Source: JAHBXL01 sp964409775 (lineage in GTDB: Bacteria; Planctomycetota; Phycisphaerae; Phycisphaerales; UBA1924). Taken from it: DNA of 64,000 bases. Every line of letters begins with the position of its first letter. The first letter of the stretch is position 1. Positions 26,412 to 36,014 of the stretch are shown here, piece by piece. The position numbers and the translations under genes are program-made. The stretch is taken from the NCBI GenBank assembly GCA_964409775.1, contig CAYPEI010000005.1:62001-126000 (forward strand), written 5' to 3'. The notes under the pieces are model-generated. The model was not told the DNA's origin and ran no database searches. It saw only the letters and a program-made list of their open reading frames with translations.

Positions 26412-27416
26412 TCAGCCGACGTTGAAGCAGTCGCCGATCGACCGGCAGACGACGTCGCGCCACCCCATCCCTGAGGCGTGCTGAAGCCGGACGAGCGGCT
26501 CGCCCGGGGCTTCCTCCCCGAGATCAAACGTCGAGTGGTGCATCGGCAGCAGTTTCCCGTCATTGCCGCGGAGGTGTCGGAACATCGACCACACCTGCTC
26601 AGGCGTCGCGTGCGCCTGTTCCCATGGCTCATACGCGCCGACCCCGAAGATCGACAGGTCTACCGGTCCGACCCGTTCAAACGCGTCCGTCGCCGCCGTG
26701 TCGCCCGCGAAGAACACCCGCCGCCCGCCAATCTGGATGACGTACGAGTTGAATCCGCGCCGCCGGTCGATCGCCGTTCTTGCGCCCCAGTGTGCCGGAC
26801 GCAGCGAATCGATCCGCAACGCGCCGATCGGCAGCGTGTGCGCCCACGGCAACTCAACGACTTGCCCGAAGCCCGGCGGAACCAGACGCCGCGTCCTCGC
26901 GGCAGTGATCACCGTCGCGCCGCGGGCCGGCCCGGCTGCCAGTCGACGAAGCGTCGGACGATCCAGGTGATCGAAGTGCGCGTGCGAGAGCAGGATCAGG
27001 TCGATCGGCGGCAGCGCCGACTCGGTGATCGCCGGCTCCGCCATCCGCCGCAGCCCGAAGGTCCGACCTCCCAGCGTGATGCCGATGCGTTCGGAGAACA
27101 CCGGATCGGTCAGAATGTTCACCCGCTCGCCGCAATCGGTCGTCAAGCCGAGGAGCACCGTGGCGTGGCCAATCCACAGGGCGGAAACCGACCCGCTGCC
27201 GAACTGGCAGAGGGAATCCCCGGGAGCCGCAAGGCGACTCCCCGCCGGGCGAAGCGATTCCCACAGATGCCGCGGATATCGGCGGATCCCTGACTGTGCC
27301 GCTCGCTTGGCCAGCCGCAACTTGGCGAGTGTCGGCGAATGCCCCATCGCACCGGGGATTCGGCCCGCGGCGGCATCCGGCTTGAGTTCTCCGACTCGCT
27401 GGCGGGTGGATCTCAT
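26412..27416 (-). CDS. metallo-beta-lactamase-fold hydrolase (UlaG/NAPE-PLD-like)
   Basis: This 334-residue protein has the metal motif HAHFDH (LLSHAHFDHLD), a later His in LRPAHWGAR, an Asp in FFAGDTAAT, and a final His pair in LLPMHHSTF. The pattern, with an ALWIGHATVLL strand early on, is that of UlaG/NAPE-phospholipase-D-like members of the superfamily. The substrate is unknown. It converges on the desaturase gene with three bases between stops and is divergent from the beta-CASP nuclease gene. Confidence 0.85.
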   Translation of the reverse strand: MRSTRQRVGELKPDAAAGRIPGAMGHSPTLAKLRLAKRAAQSGIRRYPRHLWESLRPAGSRLAAPGDSLCQFGSGSVSALWIGHATVLLGLTTDCGERVNILTDPVFSERIGITLGGRTFGLRRMAEPAITESALPPIDLILLSHAHFDHLDRPTLRRLAAGPARGATVITAARTRRLVPPGFGQVVELPWAHTLPIGALRIDSLRPAHWGARTAIDRRRGFNSYVIQIGGRRVFFAGDTAATDAFERVGPVDLSIFGVGAYEPWEQAHATPEQVWSMFRHLRGNDGKLLPMHHSTFDLGEEAPGEPLVRLQHASGMGWRDVVCRSIGDCFNVG

Positions 27417-27579
27417 CGTTCAGACTCTCGCAATCCGCGCGCCCGACCGTGCTGTGACAATACGCGTACCGTCCGGTCACAGTTCGGTTGTCCCGGGTGC
27501 ACGGACAACGAAGCCGATCGGCCATCCGGTACACTCGCCTCAGGTCCGATTCAGCCCTTCTCACGCCGAGACCCCGGTT

Positions 27580-28986
27580 ATGGCCCAGTTGACGTTTCAC
27601 GGTGCGGCGGGAGAAGTCACGGGATCTTGCTACCTGCTCGAGACGCCGAGGGCCCGTGTGCTTGTCGATTACGGCATGTTCCAGGGCGGGAGCGACTCCC
27701 GCCGCCGCAACGAGCGCATCCCCCTCATAAAGCCCGCGAGTCTCGACGCGGTCGTCCTCACGCACGCACACCTCGACCACTGCGGTCGTCTGCCCCTGCT
27801 GGTGCAGGCCGGCTACACCGGCCCGATCTTCGCCACCCCGGCCACCATCAGCCTCACACAGATCATCCTTCGGGATGCCGCGGCGATCCAGGAAGCCGAT
27901 GCGCAGCAGGAGAATCGGCGCCGGATGCGTCAGGATCGGCCTCCCGTGCAGCCGCTGTACAGCACGCGCGACATCGCCTCGGTCATGCGGCTCTTCGAGC
28001 CGGTGGCTTACGACGAGGATCGTGAAATCGCGCCCGGAGTGCAGATCAGACTGGTCGATGCCGGGCACATCCTGGGATCGGCTTCCGTACAGATGACCGT
28101 GCGGGACCGCGCCACCAACGGTGAACGGCCGCGCACGATCGTGTTCTCGGGCGACATCGGAGTGAAAGGCTCTCCGCTGTTGCGCGATCCCACACCGCTT
28201 GACCGCGCCGATGTGCTCATTCTCGAATCGACCTACGGCGACCGCGACCACCGCGAACGAAAGCAGACGGCCGAGGAGATGATCTCCATCATCGAGGCCG
28301 CGCAGGCCGAGGACGGCAAGGTGCTCATCCCCGCGTTCGCGGTCGGCCGGACGCAGGATGTCATCTATCACCTCGGGCAGGCGCTGGCCGCCGGGCGTCT
28401 GAAGTCGCTCTCGGTTCACATCGACAGCCCCATGGCGATCCAGACCAGCGAACTCTACAAGCGGAATCCGCGTCTGTTCGACGAGGAGACACGCGCCCTG
28501 TGGCGGAGCGGACATCCGCCCCTCGACTTTCCCGGCCTGCAGTACTCCCGCACGCCTCAGCAGTCGTCCCGGCTCAACACCGTTCGTGGCGGAATGGTCG
28601 TGATCGCCGGCTCGGGGATGTGCACCGGCGGACGCATCCTGCACCATCTCCGTCACGGACTCTGGCAGCCGACCACGCACGTCGTCTTCGTGGGCTATCA
28701 GGCCGAAGGCACGCTCGGCCGCGAACTCGTTGACCACGCGGAGCGCGTTCGCATCCTCGGCGAGCCCATCGTCGTCAAGGCACAGGTCCACACCCTGGGC
28801 GGTTTCAGCGCCCACGCCGGCCAGACCGGATTGCTGGAATGGGCTTCCTCGCTCCGGCGTTCCGTGAAAACGGCTTATCTCACGCACGGCGAGCAGCCTC
28901 AGCGACGCGCGCTGTCCAAGGCGCTCCGCCAGAACCTCGGCATCCGCAGCCACCTGCCGGAACTCGGCGCCACCGTCAGCGTGTGA
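27580..28986 (+). CDS. beta-CASP metallo-beta-lactamase ribonuclease
   Basis: This 468-residue protein is a beta-CASP nuclease of the CPSF73/Ysh1-like group. It opens with FHGAAGEVTGSCYLL, carries the metal motif HAHLDH at about residues 63-68, has FSGDIG and ESTYGDRDH further on, and ends with the beta-CASP blocks AGSGMCTGGRI and FSAHAGQ. These enzymes process or degrade RNA. ATG 27580 is chosen because the conserved domain begins at the next residues. Its 3' end overlaps that of the convergent protease gene by 11 bases. Confidence 0.92.
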   Translation: MAQLTFHGAAGEVTGSCYLLETPRARVLVDYGMFQGGSDSRRRNERIPLIKPASLDAVVLTHAHLDHCGRLPLLVQAGYTGPIFATPATISLTQIILRDAAAIQEADAQQENRRRMRQDRPPVQPLYSTRDIASVMRLFEPVAYDEDREIAPGVQIRLVDAGHILGSASVQMTVRDRATNGERPRTIVFSGDIGVKGSPLLRDPTPLDRADVLILESTYGDRDHRERKQTAEEMISIIEAAQAEDGKVLIPAFAVGRTQDVIYHLGQALAAGRLKSLSVHIDSPMAIQTSELYKRNPRLFDEETRALWRSGHPPLDFPGLQYSRTPQQSSRLNTVRGGMVVIAGSGMCTGGRILHHLRHGLWQPTTHVVFVGYQAEGTLGRELVDHAERVRILGEPIVVKAQVHTLGGFSAHAGQTGLLEWASSLRRSVKTAYLTHGEQPQRRALSKALRQNLGIRSHLPELGATVSV

Positions 28987-30145
28987 TCGGCGATTGGCCG
29001 TGGGTTCGCGCACCCCGCGCAGAGCGCAGTTCCAGCAACTCCGCGATGTTCTCCAGCGTCACCAGTCCGACGGGGCGATTCTGATCGACAACCAGCGCCG
29101 CGACCACCTCGGCCGATTGCATCCGCTCCAGTGCAGCAACCGCTTCATCATCGGGTTTGAATACCGGCCCGCCGCGCGTCGCGTGTTCTGCCGCCGGCTC
29201 CGACTCCTTCCCGTTCGCGATCGCGTCCATCAGCCTGCCGCGGCTCAGGATCCCGATCACGCTCCGGGGCTCGCCGTCGGGGTCCGTCTCGACCACGGGG
29301 AAGTCCCGCTGCGATCCGGCGATGAGCAACTCGGCGCACCGCGAGAGCGGCATCCCCGCGGGAACCAGATGAAACTCCGTCATCATGGCCTGCCGCACCG
29401 TCACGCCCCCGAGCCCGTCGAGCATGACGGCCTGCCGGGCCTCCGCCGCCGCGCCCAGGAAGACCATCCCCCCGACAAGGATGAGCACGATGTTCCCGGT
29501 GAAGATCCCCGTCACGAAGAACGCCACGGCGATGACCTGCCCCACGCGGGCCGCGACCGTTGTTGCCCTCGAATAGTCCAGCCTGAACGCCAGGAGTGCC
29601 CGCAGCACCCGCCCCCCGTCCATCGGAAACGCGGGGATCATGTTGAACACGATCAGCACGACGTTGACCATGCCCACGGTCACGATGAACCCGATGGGTC
29701 CGGCCGTTGTCGCCAGGCCCGCAAAGTCGCCGCGGATCAGCCCCGTCAAGGCAAGCCCCGCCGCGATGACCGACGCGATCACGACGTTCACCGCCGGCCC
29801 GGCCAGCGCAATCCAGAGTTCCTGGATGGGATTCCGCGGAATCCGTTCCAGCCGAGCGACGCCGCCGATCGGCAGCAGCACGATGTCGCGTGTCCGGACG
29901 CCGAAGCGGCGCGCAGTCAGCGCATGACCAAACTCGTGAAGCACCACGCACGCGAACGTCGCGAGCACCAGCAGCACGCTGAACACCGCCGATTGCACCC
30001 GCTCGGTCAGCGGGCCCTCGCCCAGCAGCCGGGACGCCGCCATCACCGCCGGAAGAAGGAAGAACGACCAGTGCACGAACACGCCGATGCCCGCGAACGA
30101 GCCGATCTTCAATGACCCCTTCATCGGTGCAGGCTTCGCGGCCAT
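28976..30145 (-). CDS. site-2-type membrane protease with CBS pair
   Basis: This 389-residue protein is an M50B intramembrane metalloprotease. HEFGH (His70, Glu71, His74) is the first zinc-binding site, and NMIPAFPMDGGR near residue 170 supplies the Asp ligand. Six or so membrane segments fill the first 240 residues. The C-terminal third has two CBS-like motifs (VRQAMMTEFHLVPAGMPL..., then VGLVTLENIAELLEL), suggesting regulation by an adenosyl ligand, as in SpoIVFB-like proteins with CBS tails. No substrate, such as an anti-sigma factor, is encoded next to it. Confidence 0.92.
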   Translation of the reverse strand: MAAKPAPMKGSLKIGSFAGIGVFVHWSFFLLPAVMAASRLLGEGPLTERVQSAVFSVLLVLATFACVVLHEFGHALTARRFGVRTRDIVLLPIGGVARLERIPRNPIQELWIALAGPAVNVVIASVIAAGLALTGLIRGDFAGLATTAGPIGFIVTVGMVNVVLIVFNMIPAFPMDGGRVLRALLAFRLDYSRATTVAARVGQVIAVAFFVTGIFTGNIVLILVGGMVFLGAAAEARQAVMLDGLGGVTVRQAMMTEFHLVPAGMPLSRCAELLIAGSQRDFPVVETDPDGEPRSVIGILSRGRLMDAIANGKESEPAAEHATRGGPVFKPDDEAVAALERMQSAEVVAALVVDQNRPVGLVTLENIAELLELRSARGARTHGQSPITR

Positions 30146-30396
30146 CGATCACTCCATTCCCCGGCACGGAGCGTACACCGACGCCCCGGGATATGACACC
30201 CGATGGTCACCGCGGGGCGAGGTCCAATCCGGACCGGATCCACGCCTCCACGTGCCATTCAACGGGCAAAAGGCTCGTCCGAACCTCATGGGAATCGGTG
30301 CGGACGTCGAGCCATCGCGATTCTGTCGCCCCGATCGCCGTCCTACTTTTGCCGCTGGCACGTGCCGAACATGGCGACGATGAGTCCGCGGGCCCA

Positions 30397-31632
30397 TCAC
30401 TTGCTTTCGACATGCCGGATCCTGTACACGCGGCCCGGCTGGTCCGAGGAAAACAGCACGGTCCCGTCCGGCGCCTGCACGCAATCCACGGGCCTCGCCA
30501 GCACGAATCCCGGACCGTCTCCGTTCTGCCCCCGGTCGATCGTGCTCACGATCGTCAACTGGCCGTACGGCTTGCCACCGTCAAAGAGCACGCGGGCCAC
30601 GCAGTACCCCACCTGCACCGTGCTGTTCCACGAACCGCGGCAGGCGATGAACGCGTCCCCGACATGGTCCACCGGCATCGCGCCGGGCCCGGACGCTTTC
30701 GCGCGGTCCACGAAGCAGAACGCGTTCGCCGCCCAGTGCGCAGGCACGCACCACTCCGGAGGGATGGTCTTAGCCGCCAGGTCCAGCAGATCGGGTCGCT
30801 CACGATGCTCAAATCGCGGCACCCGGTTTCCGCACAGGAACGGATGACCGTAAAAACCGCCTTCGACATACTTGTTGAACTCATCCGGCGGATTCAGGTC
30901 GGTGATGGCCTGATTCCCCTGGAACTCGCCGAGCGGTGCACCGAACCAGTCCCCGCCGTGATCCACACCCCAGATCTCCGATGTGCCGGGGCGGAACCGC
31001 AGTTTCTCGTTGTTTCGGATGCCCGAAGCAAACAAACGCTTGGCCGACCCGTTCAGGTCGAATGCCCAGATCTTCTGCCGCTCCGTCTCGCTCTGGTCCG
31101 AGATGTTCCCGCTGTCACCGATCGAGGTGTAGATGGTGTCGTTCGATACCAGCAGCGAACGATACCAGTGTGCGCCTCCCCGGGGCAGTTGACCCTCGGG
31201 AATCACATCCACGACTTCATCCGCCGCGAGGTCGCCGTTCGTGTCCCGTGCCTTGCCGATCGCGCCCGAGGTGGCGAACCACAGAAAGCCGTTGGCAAAG
31301 CACAGGCCGTGCACGCCGGGCCGATTGCGGAGGAAGATCTCGCGCTTCTCAAACGTCCCGTCCCCGTCCTCGTCACGCAACGCGATCACGTCGCCCCGCC
31401 CGGGGCGCGAGACGTAGAGCGTGCCCTTGTCGTCAAACTCCATGAACCTCGCGCCGGGGAGCGACTCGACGGCAACCGACACCTCGTAGCCTGCCCGGAC
31501 CGTGAACCGCGCGATCTCCTCCCCGGGCCGAAGTGTCCCGGCGGTCACGGGCGGCGTGCTCATGGCGGGCTGCGACGCGCCGAAGTTTGCGAACACCGCC
31601 GTCGCCGCGGCTGCAAGCATGGTGAGCATCAT
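30397..31632 (-). CDS. exported beta-propeller, PQQ-sugar-dehydrogenase-like
   Basis: This 411-residue protein has a short signal peptide (ATG 31632, with AGGAGG eight bases upstream) and a six-bladed propeller of the PQQ-dependent sugar/L-sorbosone dehydrogenase type. Typical pieces are PGARFMEFDDKGTLYVS, GVHGLCFANGFLWFAT, SLLVSNDTIYTSIGDSGN and GVDHGGDWFG. The cofactor site is not evident enough to claim PQQ binding. Many planctomycetes carry such secreted propellers for carbohydrate degradation. The start overlaps the stop of the upstream hydrolase-like gene by four bases, so the two are coupled. Confidence 0.8.
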   Translation of the reverse strand: MMLTMLAAAATAVFANFGASQPAMSTPPVTAGTLRPGEEIARFTVRAGYEVSVAVESLPGARFMEFDDKGTLYVSRPGRGDVIALRDEDGDGTFEKREIFLRNRPGVHGLCFANGFLWFATSGAIGKARDTNGDLAADEVVDVIPEGQLPRGGAHWYRSLLVSNDTIYTSIGDSGNISDQSETERQKIWAFDLNGSAKRLFASGIRNNEKLRFRPGTSEIWGVDHGGDWFGAPLGEFQGNQAITDLNPPDEFNKYVEGGFYGHPFLCGNRVPRFEHRERPDLLDLAAKTIPPEWCVPAHWAANAFCFVDRAKASGPGAMPVDHVGDAFIACRGSWNSTVQVGYCVARVLFDGGKPYGQLTIVSTIDRGQNGDGPGFVLARPVDCVQAPDGTVLFSSDQPGRVYRIRHVESK

Positions 31633-33149
31633 CGCTTGTCCTCCTTCTTTGCACCGCCGGATCCCAGGTGTCGCGACAGGAAATCGACCACCTCTTTCAG
31701 CACCCCCTCGTCCATCGTCACCTCGATCTCCTGGATCTCCGACATGCTCCCGCTCACCGCGGGCTGCAGTCGGTGGTTCAGGTTCGCCCATGTGCGGACG
31801 ATGGTCTCGACTCCCGCGCGTGCCGCGAGCGACGTCTCGATGGCTGGTGCGTTCGTCTTCGCCGTAAACCTCGTGTCCTTCCCGCCCAGACACACCAGCG
31901 CCGGCTGGGCGATGCGCACGAACCAATCCGTGGGATCGAAGCCCAGCCCTCGCCGGAACTCTTCCGCGTTGATGATCCGGAACTGCTGGTCGGCCAGCCC
32001 CGCGACCACCTCATCGGATGCCTCTCCAAGTTGCTGGCGCCGCGCCGCCCGCTGCATGGTCATCTCCGCGCGGATCGCCTCGGTCACCTCCTCGCGGGAC
32101 GCGCCGGCCGCGAGCAACTCGTATTGCCGCATGAAACTCTCCGTCCGACGATTCACAAAGTCCGCCGACTCGCCCTCAGCGAGAATCGCCGTCGAAAACT
32201 CGTCGCGAAGTTGCTGCAGGCCCGTTACCGCAAGCGGCGCCAGCATCACCAGGCACACCGCGGCGCTGTTGGGCTGAGCCGCGGCAATCGCCGCCGCGGT
32301 CCCGCCTTCGTTCAGCCCGACGATCCCGATGCGCCGACCGTCAATCCCGTCCTGCTTCGCGAGCCACGCCACGCGCTCGGCAGCCTCCATGCCCAGTTGC
32401 TCGATCGTCACCTGTGTCCTGGCCGCAAACCCCGGCTTCGAGAGCGGCCGGTCCGCGGTTCGAAGCGAGGCGATCCCTGCACGTGCGAGGCGATCCGCAA
32501 GCACCAGGAACGGCTTGTGGCCCATCGACGAGTGATCCGCGTCATGCACGTCCAGCGCGTTCACCAGCACCACCGCCGGATGCGGCCCCGGGCCGGGAGG
32601 CAGCGTCAACACCCCCTGAACGCCCACGGTCTCGCCCCCGCGGGTGTTCGGCACGTCGACCCGGGTCTGGACGTATGGAAACGGAGCGCGGGGCAGTTGC
32701 GGCCGGCGGGGCATGAAGTCCCGCGCGATTTCCGGCGAAACCCGCCACATCCGGGCCTTGATCTCCGCGGCCCCGCCGATGAGCACGCGGCCGACTGCGG
32801 TGTCGCTTCCCGATGGCTCTCTCGCCATCACGAACAGGTTGGGTGCGGCATTGGGGATCGAAGGGGGCTGAACCAGTTCGATCGACTCCGGACTCAACTG
32901 CGCATTCAGGAACTCGATCCCCCATGCGCCGCCGATCCCCACCGAGGGCGGAATGTCCAGCGTTGCCCGCCACCCGTCTCCTTCCCGTCGAAACGTCACC
33001 ATGAACTCCAGCGAGGGGTTGGCCGGAGAGTTCGTCTCCATCGCCCCCATCCAGTATTCGACGTCGGATGGAGGATCGCCCTGTGCAGCAGGGGCAGAAA
33101 GCCACGCACAGATCAGGGCCAGCAGCGGCAACAGGTATGACCGAGTCAT
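31629..33149 (-). CDS. exported alpha/beta-hydrolase-like protein, nucleophile replaced
   Basis: This 506-residue protein has a signal peptide (ATG 33149; LLPLLALICAWLSAPAAQG) and a C-terminal alpha/beta-hydrolase domain from about residue 165. The catalytic Asp (in GGKDTRF) and His (in NLNHRL) appear, but the nucleophile elbow that would read G-x-S-x-G is GLNEGG, with Asn at residue 280 (codon at 32310-32312). It is therefore probably inactive as an esterase, or uses a different residue. The N-terminal 150 residues form a separate domain with a propeptide-like beta character. Coupled to the beta-propeller gene downstream. Confidence 0.75.
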   Translation of the reverse strand: MTRSYLLPLLALICAWLSAPAAQGDPPSDVEYWMGAMETNSPANPSLEFMVTFRREGDGWRATLDIPPSVGIGGAWGIEFLNAQLSPESIELVQPPSIPNAAPNLFVMAREPSGSDTAVGRVLIGGAAEIKARMWRVSPEIARDFMPRRPQLPRAPFPYVQTRVDVPNTRGGETVGVQGVLTLPPGPGPHPAVVLVNALDVHDADHSSMGHKPFLVLADRLARAGIASLRTADRPLSKPGFAARTQVTIEQLGMEAAERVAWLAKQDGIDGRRIGIVGLNEGGTAAAIAAAQPNSAAVCLVMLAPLAVTGLQQLRDEFSTAILAEGESADFVNRRTESFMRQYELLAAGASREEVTEAIRAEMTMQRAARRQQLGEASDEVVAGLADQQFRIINAEEFRRGLGFDPTDWFVRIAQPALVCLGGKDTRFTAKTNAPAIETSLAARAGVETIVRTWANLNHRLQPAVSGSMSEIQEIEVTMDEGVLKEVVDFLSRHLGSGGAKKEDKR

Positions 33150-33225
33150 GATCAGGTGATCCTCGTATGGTCCGACGCAGGCGAATACCATTGGAACGAA
33201 CCGTGGATGCATCGTCCACCAGCAG

Positions 33226-33987
33226 ATGAAGCCTACGACGCTCAATCCCCCGAGTCGGCACCGCGATCCTCTGTCCGGCGCCTTCACGCTCATCGAGTTG
33301 CTCGTGGTCATCGCCGTCATCGCGGTGCTCGTCGGCCTGCTGCTCCCGGCGCTCGCCGGAGCCCGCGAGACCGCCCGGACCTCCGTCTGTCTGGCAAACC
33401 TGAGGCAGTGCTACCTGATCTGCCGCACCTACGCCGACGACAACCGCGGCATCGGTCCGGCACTCGGCCAGCCCTATGCAAGCCCTCCCAACTGGGCGCT
33501 CGTTGTCCAGGCCGATGCCGGACGGCAGGGCACCACCACTGCCGAGTTATACTCGACCGTCTCGGTCCTTGTCTGCCCGACGGTGGATCGTGCGTATCCG
33601 GAAGCCATGACCCGCACCTACGCGATGAACACGACCGGGCAGTCCGGCCTTCCGGGTGATCTCCGCAACTACGACGACACCGCCCCCGGCCAGGCGGCGC
33701 ACGTTGCCTTCGACCGTGTGCAGTTCCCCACGCGCACACCCATGATGCTCGACTCCGCCGTCGACGCCCCGTCCGCCGATCCGAATGTGCCCCCGCCCAC
33801 CCGCACGGCCAGCGTGCTCGATTTTCGCCTGCCCGCCCACGTCACGCTCCGCGTCGGCGCGTTTCACTCCGGCGCCGCGTCAAAGTCGTTCAACGTTTCC
33901 TGGTACGACGGCTCCGTCCACGGCGAGCCCGCGCGACTGCCGCAGGACATCCCCTCGCCCTGGCTCCAGCCCCTGCCCAGCCCCTGA
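33226..33987 (+). CDS. prepilin-like protein of planctomycete type
   Basis: This 253-residue protein has a type IV prepilin-like N-terminus: AFTLIELLVVIAVIAVLVG, with the conserved Glu five residues after the cleavage site (at GAF|T... the Glu follows Ile). A long hydrophobic helix is followed by a pseudopilin globular domain with a conserved Trp/Asp-Gly end (WYDGSVHG). Such proteins, related to the DUF1559 group, are abundant in planctomycetes and are processed by prepilin peptidase. No ribosome binding site is obvious. It is divergent from the hydrolase gene with a 76-base gap. Confidence 0.85.
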   Translation: MKPTTLNPPSRHRDPLSGAFTLIELLVVIAVIAVLVGLLLPALAGARETARTSVCLANLRQCYLICRTYADDNRGIGPALGQPYASPPNWALVVQADAGRQGTTTAELYSTVSVLVCPTVDRAYPEAMTRTYAMNTTGQSGLPGDLRNYDDTAPGQAAHVAFDRVQFPTRTPMMLDSAVDAPSADPNVPPPTRTASVLDFRLPAHVTLRVGAFHSGAASKSFNVSWYDGSVHGEPARLPQDIPSPWLQPLPSP

Positions 33988-33997
33988 GGCGGTCGCG

Positions 33998-35818
33998 CTA
34001 CGCTGACATCCGCCGCGACATCGGTTCCTTGCGCCAGTCCCGGACGATCCATGACCCGCCGCCCGTGCTGCCGCTCCTCGAAGCCGACACGGCGCGAAGT
34101 TGCTGTTCCAGGCGGTAGATGTCCCGCGGGTGATCCACGCGATCGAACACATCCGGCAGGAACAGCACACGCAGCGCCATGCGCGGGCAGGGCAGCCCGG
34201 GCGCGAAGCCCGTCGGCGGGCCCAGCAGTCCGTGTCCCTGCAGCCGGGAGTTCCGGGTGTCGAACTGCTGGATGAGCGTCTGGAGCCGCGGCTCGAGCAC
34301 GCCGTGCGGGCCCGTCAGCAGGAATCGATCATCCCCGAGGTGCGCCAGGAACACGCCGCGATCTGGCAGCACCACCGTCCCATGAATCAGGTCCGACAGC
34401 GAGCGGATCAGCCGATCACCGAGTTCATATCCGAACGCGGCGTTGTAGTCGCAGAATGACCGGATGTCGACGAACGCGGCGTCGGCATGAAACCCTGGCT
34501 CCCGCCGCGCAGTCGGATCGGCGTGCCGGCGGATCATCTCCGTCAGGTGCTGGTCGGCGCGGATCCGTGCCGGGAGTCCGGTGACCGGCGCTCGCCACGA
34601 CTGCCCCAGCCGCCCTTCGTGCGCCGCCGCTCGCAGCAGATCTCGCACCCGCACGATGCCCACGACCGACGTCCCGCTCGTGATGACCAGCGGATCCGCG
34701 ATCGTCTCTTCCTCCAGCAGGCAGGCCGACTCCAGCGCCTCTTCGATTGTGGCCGAGGGCGGCAGTTGGTACGCGCCCTGGCGAAGGATCACGCTCACGG
34801 GTGTGTTCACCCGGGGCGTCGAGGACTCATCCAGCACCTGCTGCCGGCTGGCCCAGCCCAGCACCCGCCGGCCGTCGCGAGCGACCACCCCGGCCATCGT
34901 CGAGTCGGCATCCAGCAGCGTCGCCACATCGCCGATCGATGTGCCGCGATCCACCGTGAGCACCGGATGACACATCTTCACCAGTGACGCGGAAGCCGGG
35001 TTCGACGCCACCACCGCGTCGACATCCGCCCATCGTCCCCGGACCTCCGAGACAAACCGCGGATCGAACGTCTGCGCGCGTTCGCCGGGCATGCCGAGAT
35101 AGAACCCCTGCGCATACCGGACGCCAAGATTGATCACCGTCGAGAGTTCGACCTTCGACTCGATCCCCTCCGCGATCACGCTCACGCCGCTCAGCCGCGC
35201 AAAGTGAACGAAGAACCGCACCAGGTTCTGCCGGTACGGGTCGCTGTCGATGCCCCGCACGAACGCGCGATCCAGTTTGATCCACTTCGGCCTCAGCACC
35301 ATCAGCCGGTTCAGCCCGCTGGCGCCGGCTCCCGCGTCGTCGATCGCGACCTCGAAGCCCGCGCCCTTCAGTGCTTCAACCTGCTGCGCCAGCCCGGGGA
35401 AGGCCTGCTCGTCCGAGAGTTCCGTGATCTCCAGCACAATCCGCTCGTGCGGCAGTTCGGCCGTCCTCGCCACCACCGCCTCCAGCGCCGTCGCAAACCG
35501 CGGGTCGGCAAACACCCCGGGCGTGGTGTTCAGGAACAGCCGGACATCCGGCGGCCAGCCCGCCGCCGTTTCGATCGCCGCGCCCCGCGTCAGCGTCTCC
35601 ACCTCCCACAGCAGGCCATGCGCCGCGGCGGCCGCGAACAGATCGCCCGGGCCCGAAAAGCCCGAGCCGGACTCAAGACGCGTGAGCGCTTCATAGGCGA
35701 CGATCATGCCGTCGTTCAGATCGACGATCGGCTGAAACGCGACTCCCACCCGCCCGGAGGCAATGAGATCCAGGATGCGCTGCCGTTCGGCAGCCTTGTT
35801 GCCGTGCCCGTTGGTCAT
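33998..35818 (-). CDS. EAL-CBS signalling protein with degenerate GGDEF tail
   Basis: This 606-residue protein has an N-terminal EAL domain (EALTR at residues 43-47) with the other catalytic positions present: EITE, an IDDAGAG block, KLDRAFVRG, AEGIES and YAQGFYLG. It could hydrolyse c-di-GMP. A CBS pair occupies roughly residues 270-400. The C-terminal 170 residues resemble a GGDEF domain whose signature is replaced by HLGDDRFLL, so it should not synthesise c-di-GMP. There are no membrane segments. It lies just downstream of nuoA, and its target is unknown. Confidence 0.88.
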   Translation of the reverse strand: MTNGHGNKAAERQRILDLIASGRVGVAFQPIVDLNDGMIVAYEALTRLESGSGFSGPGDLFAAAAAHGLLWEVETLTRGAAIETAAGWPPDVRLFLNTTPGVFADPRFATALEAVVARTAELPHERIVLEITELSDEQAFPGLAQQVEALKGAGFEVAIDDAGAGASGLNRLMVLRPKWIKLDRAFVRGIDSDPYRQNLVRFFVHFARLSGVSVIAEGIESKVELSTVINLGVRYAQGFYLGMPGERAQTFDPRFVSEVRGRWADVDAVVASNPASASLVKMCHPVLTVDRGTSIGDVATLLDADSTMAGVVARDGRRVLGWASRQQVLDESSTPRVNTPVSVILRQGAYQLPPSATIEEALESACLLEEETIADPLVITSGTSVVGIVRVRDLLRAAAHEGRLGQSWRAPVTGLPARIRADQHLTEMIRRHADPTARREPGFHADAAFVDIRSFCDYNAAFGYELGDRLIRSLSDLIHGTVVLPDRGVFLAHLGDDRFLLTGPHGVLEPRLQTLIQQFDTRNSRLQGHGLLGPPTGFAPGLPCPRMALRVLFLPDVFDRVDHPRDIYRLEQQLRAVSASRSGSTGGGSWIVRDWRKEPMSRRMSA

Positions 35819-36014
35819 GCCTCATCCCTGAGAACACCAATGGCATGTTCACGGGCCAGACTGGCCCGCGACCACTCCTGATCACCTGCTGCTATCGGCG
35901 GGACGCTCCACCCACTTGCGGCATGCCGCGGGCCAATGCGATAACCGTTCGCGGACCTCCGCGGCCCTCGAATGCCCGAAGGCGCCAGCAATCTCGCCGC
36001 TCGCCCTCGCTCTG

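Noticed and set aside
26854..29013. Long leftward open frame across two metallo-beta-lactamase-fold genes
   Set aside because: It covers the beta-CASP gene on the opposite strand and has no recognisable domain; the two real genes are well supported.
30112..32277. Rightward open frame of about 720 codons
   Set aside because: It is antisense to the propeller and hydrolase genes and has no family signal.
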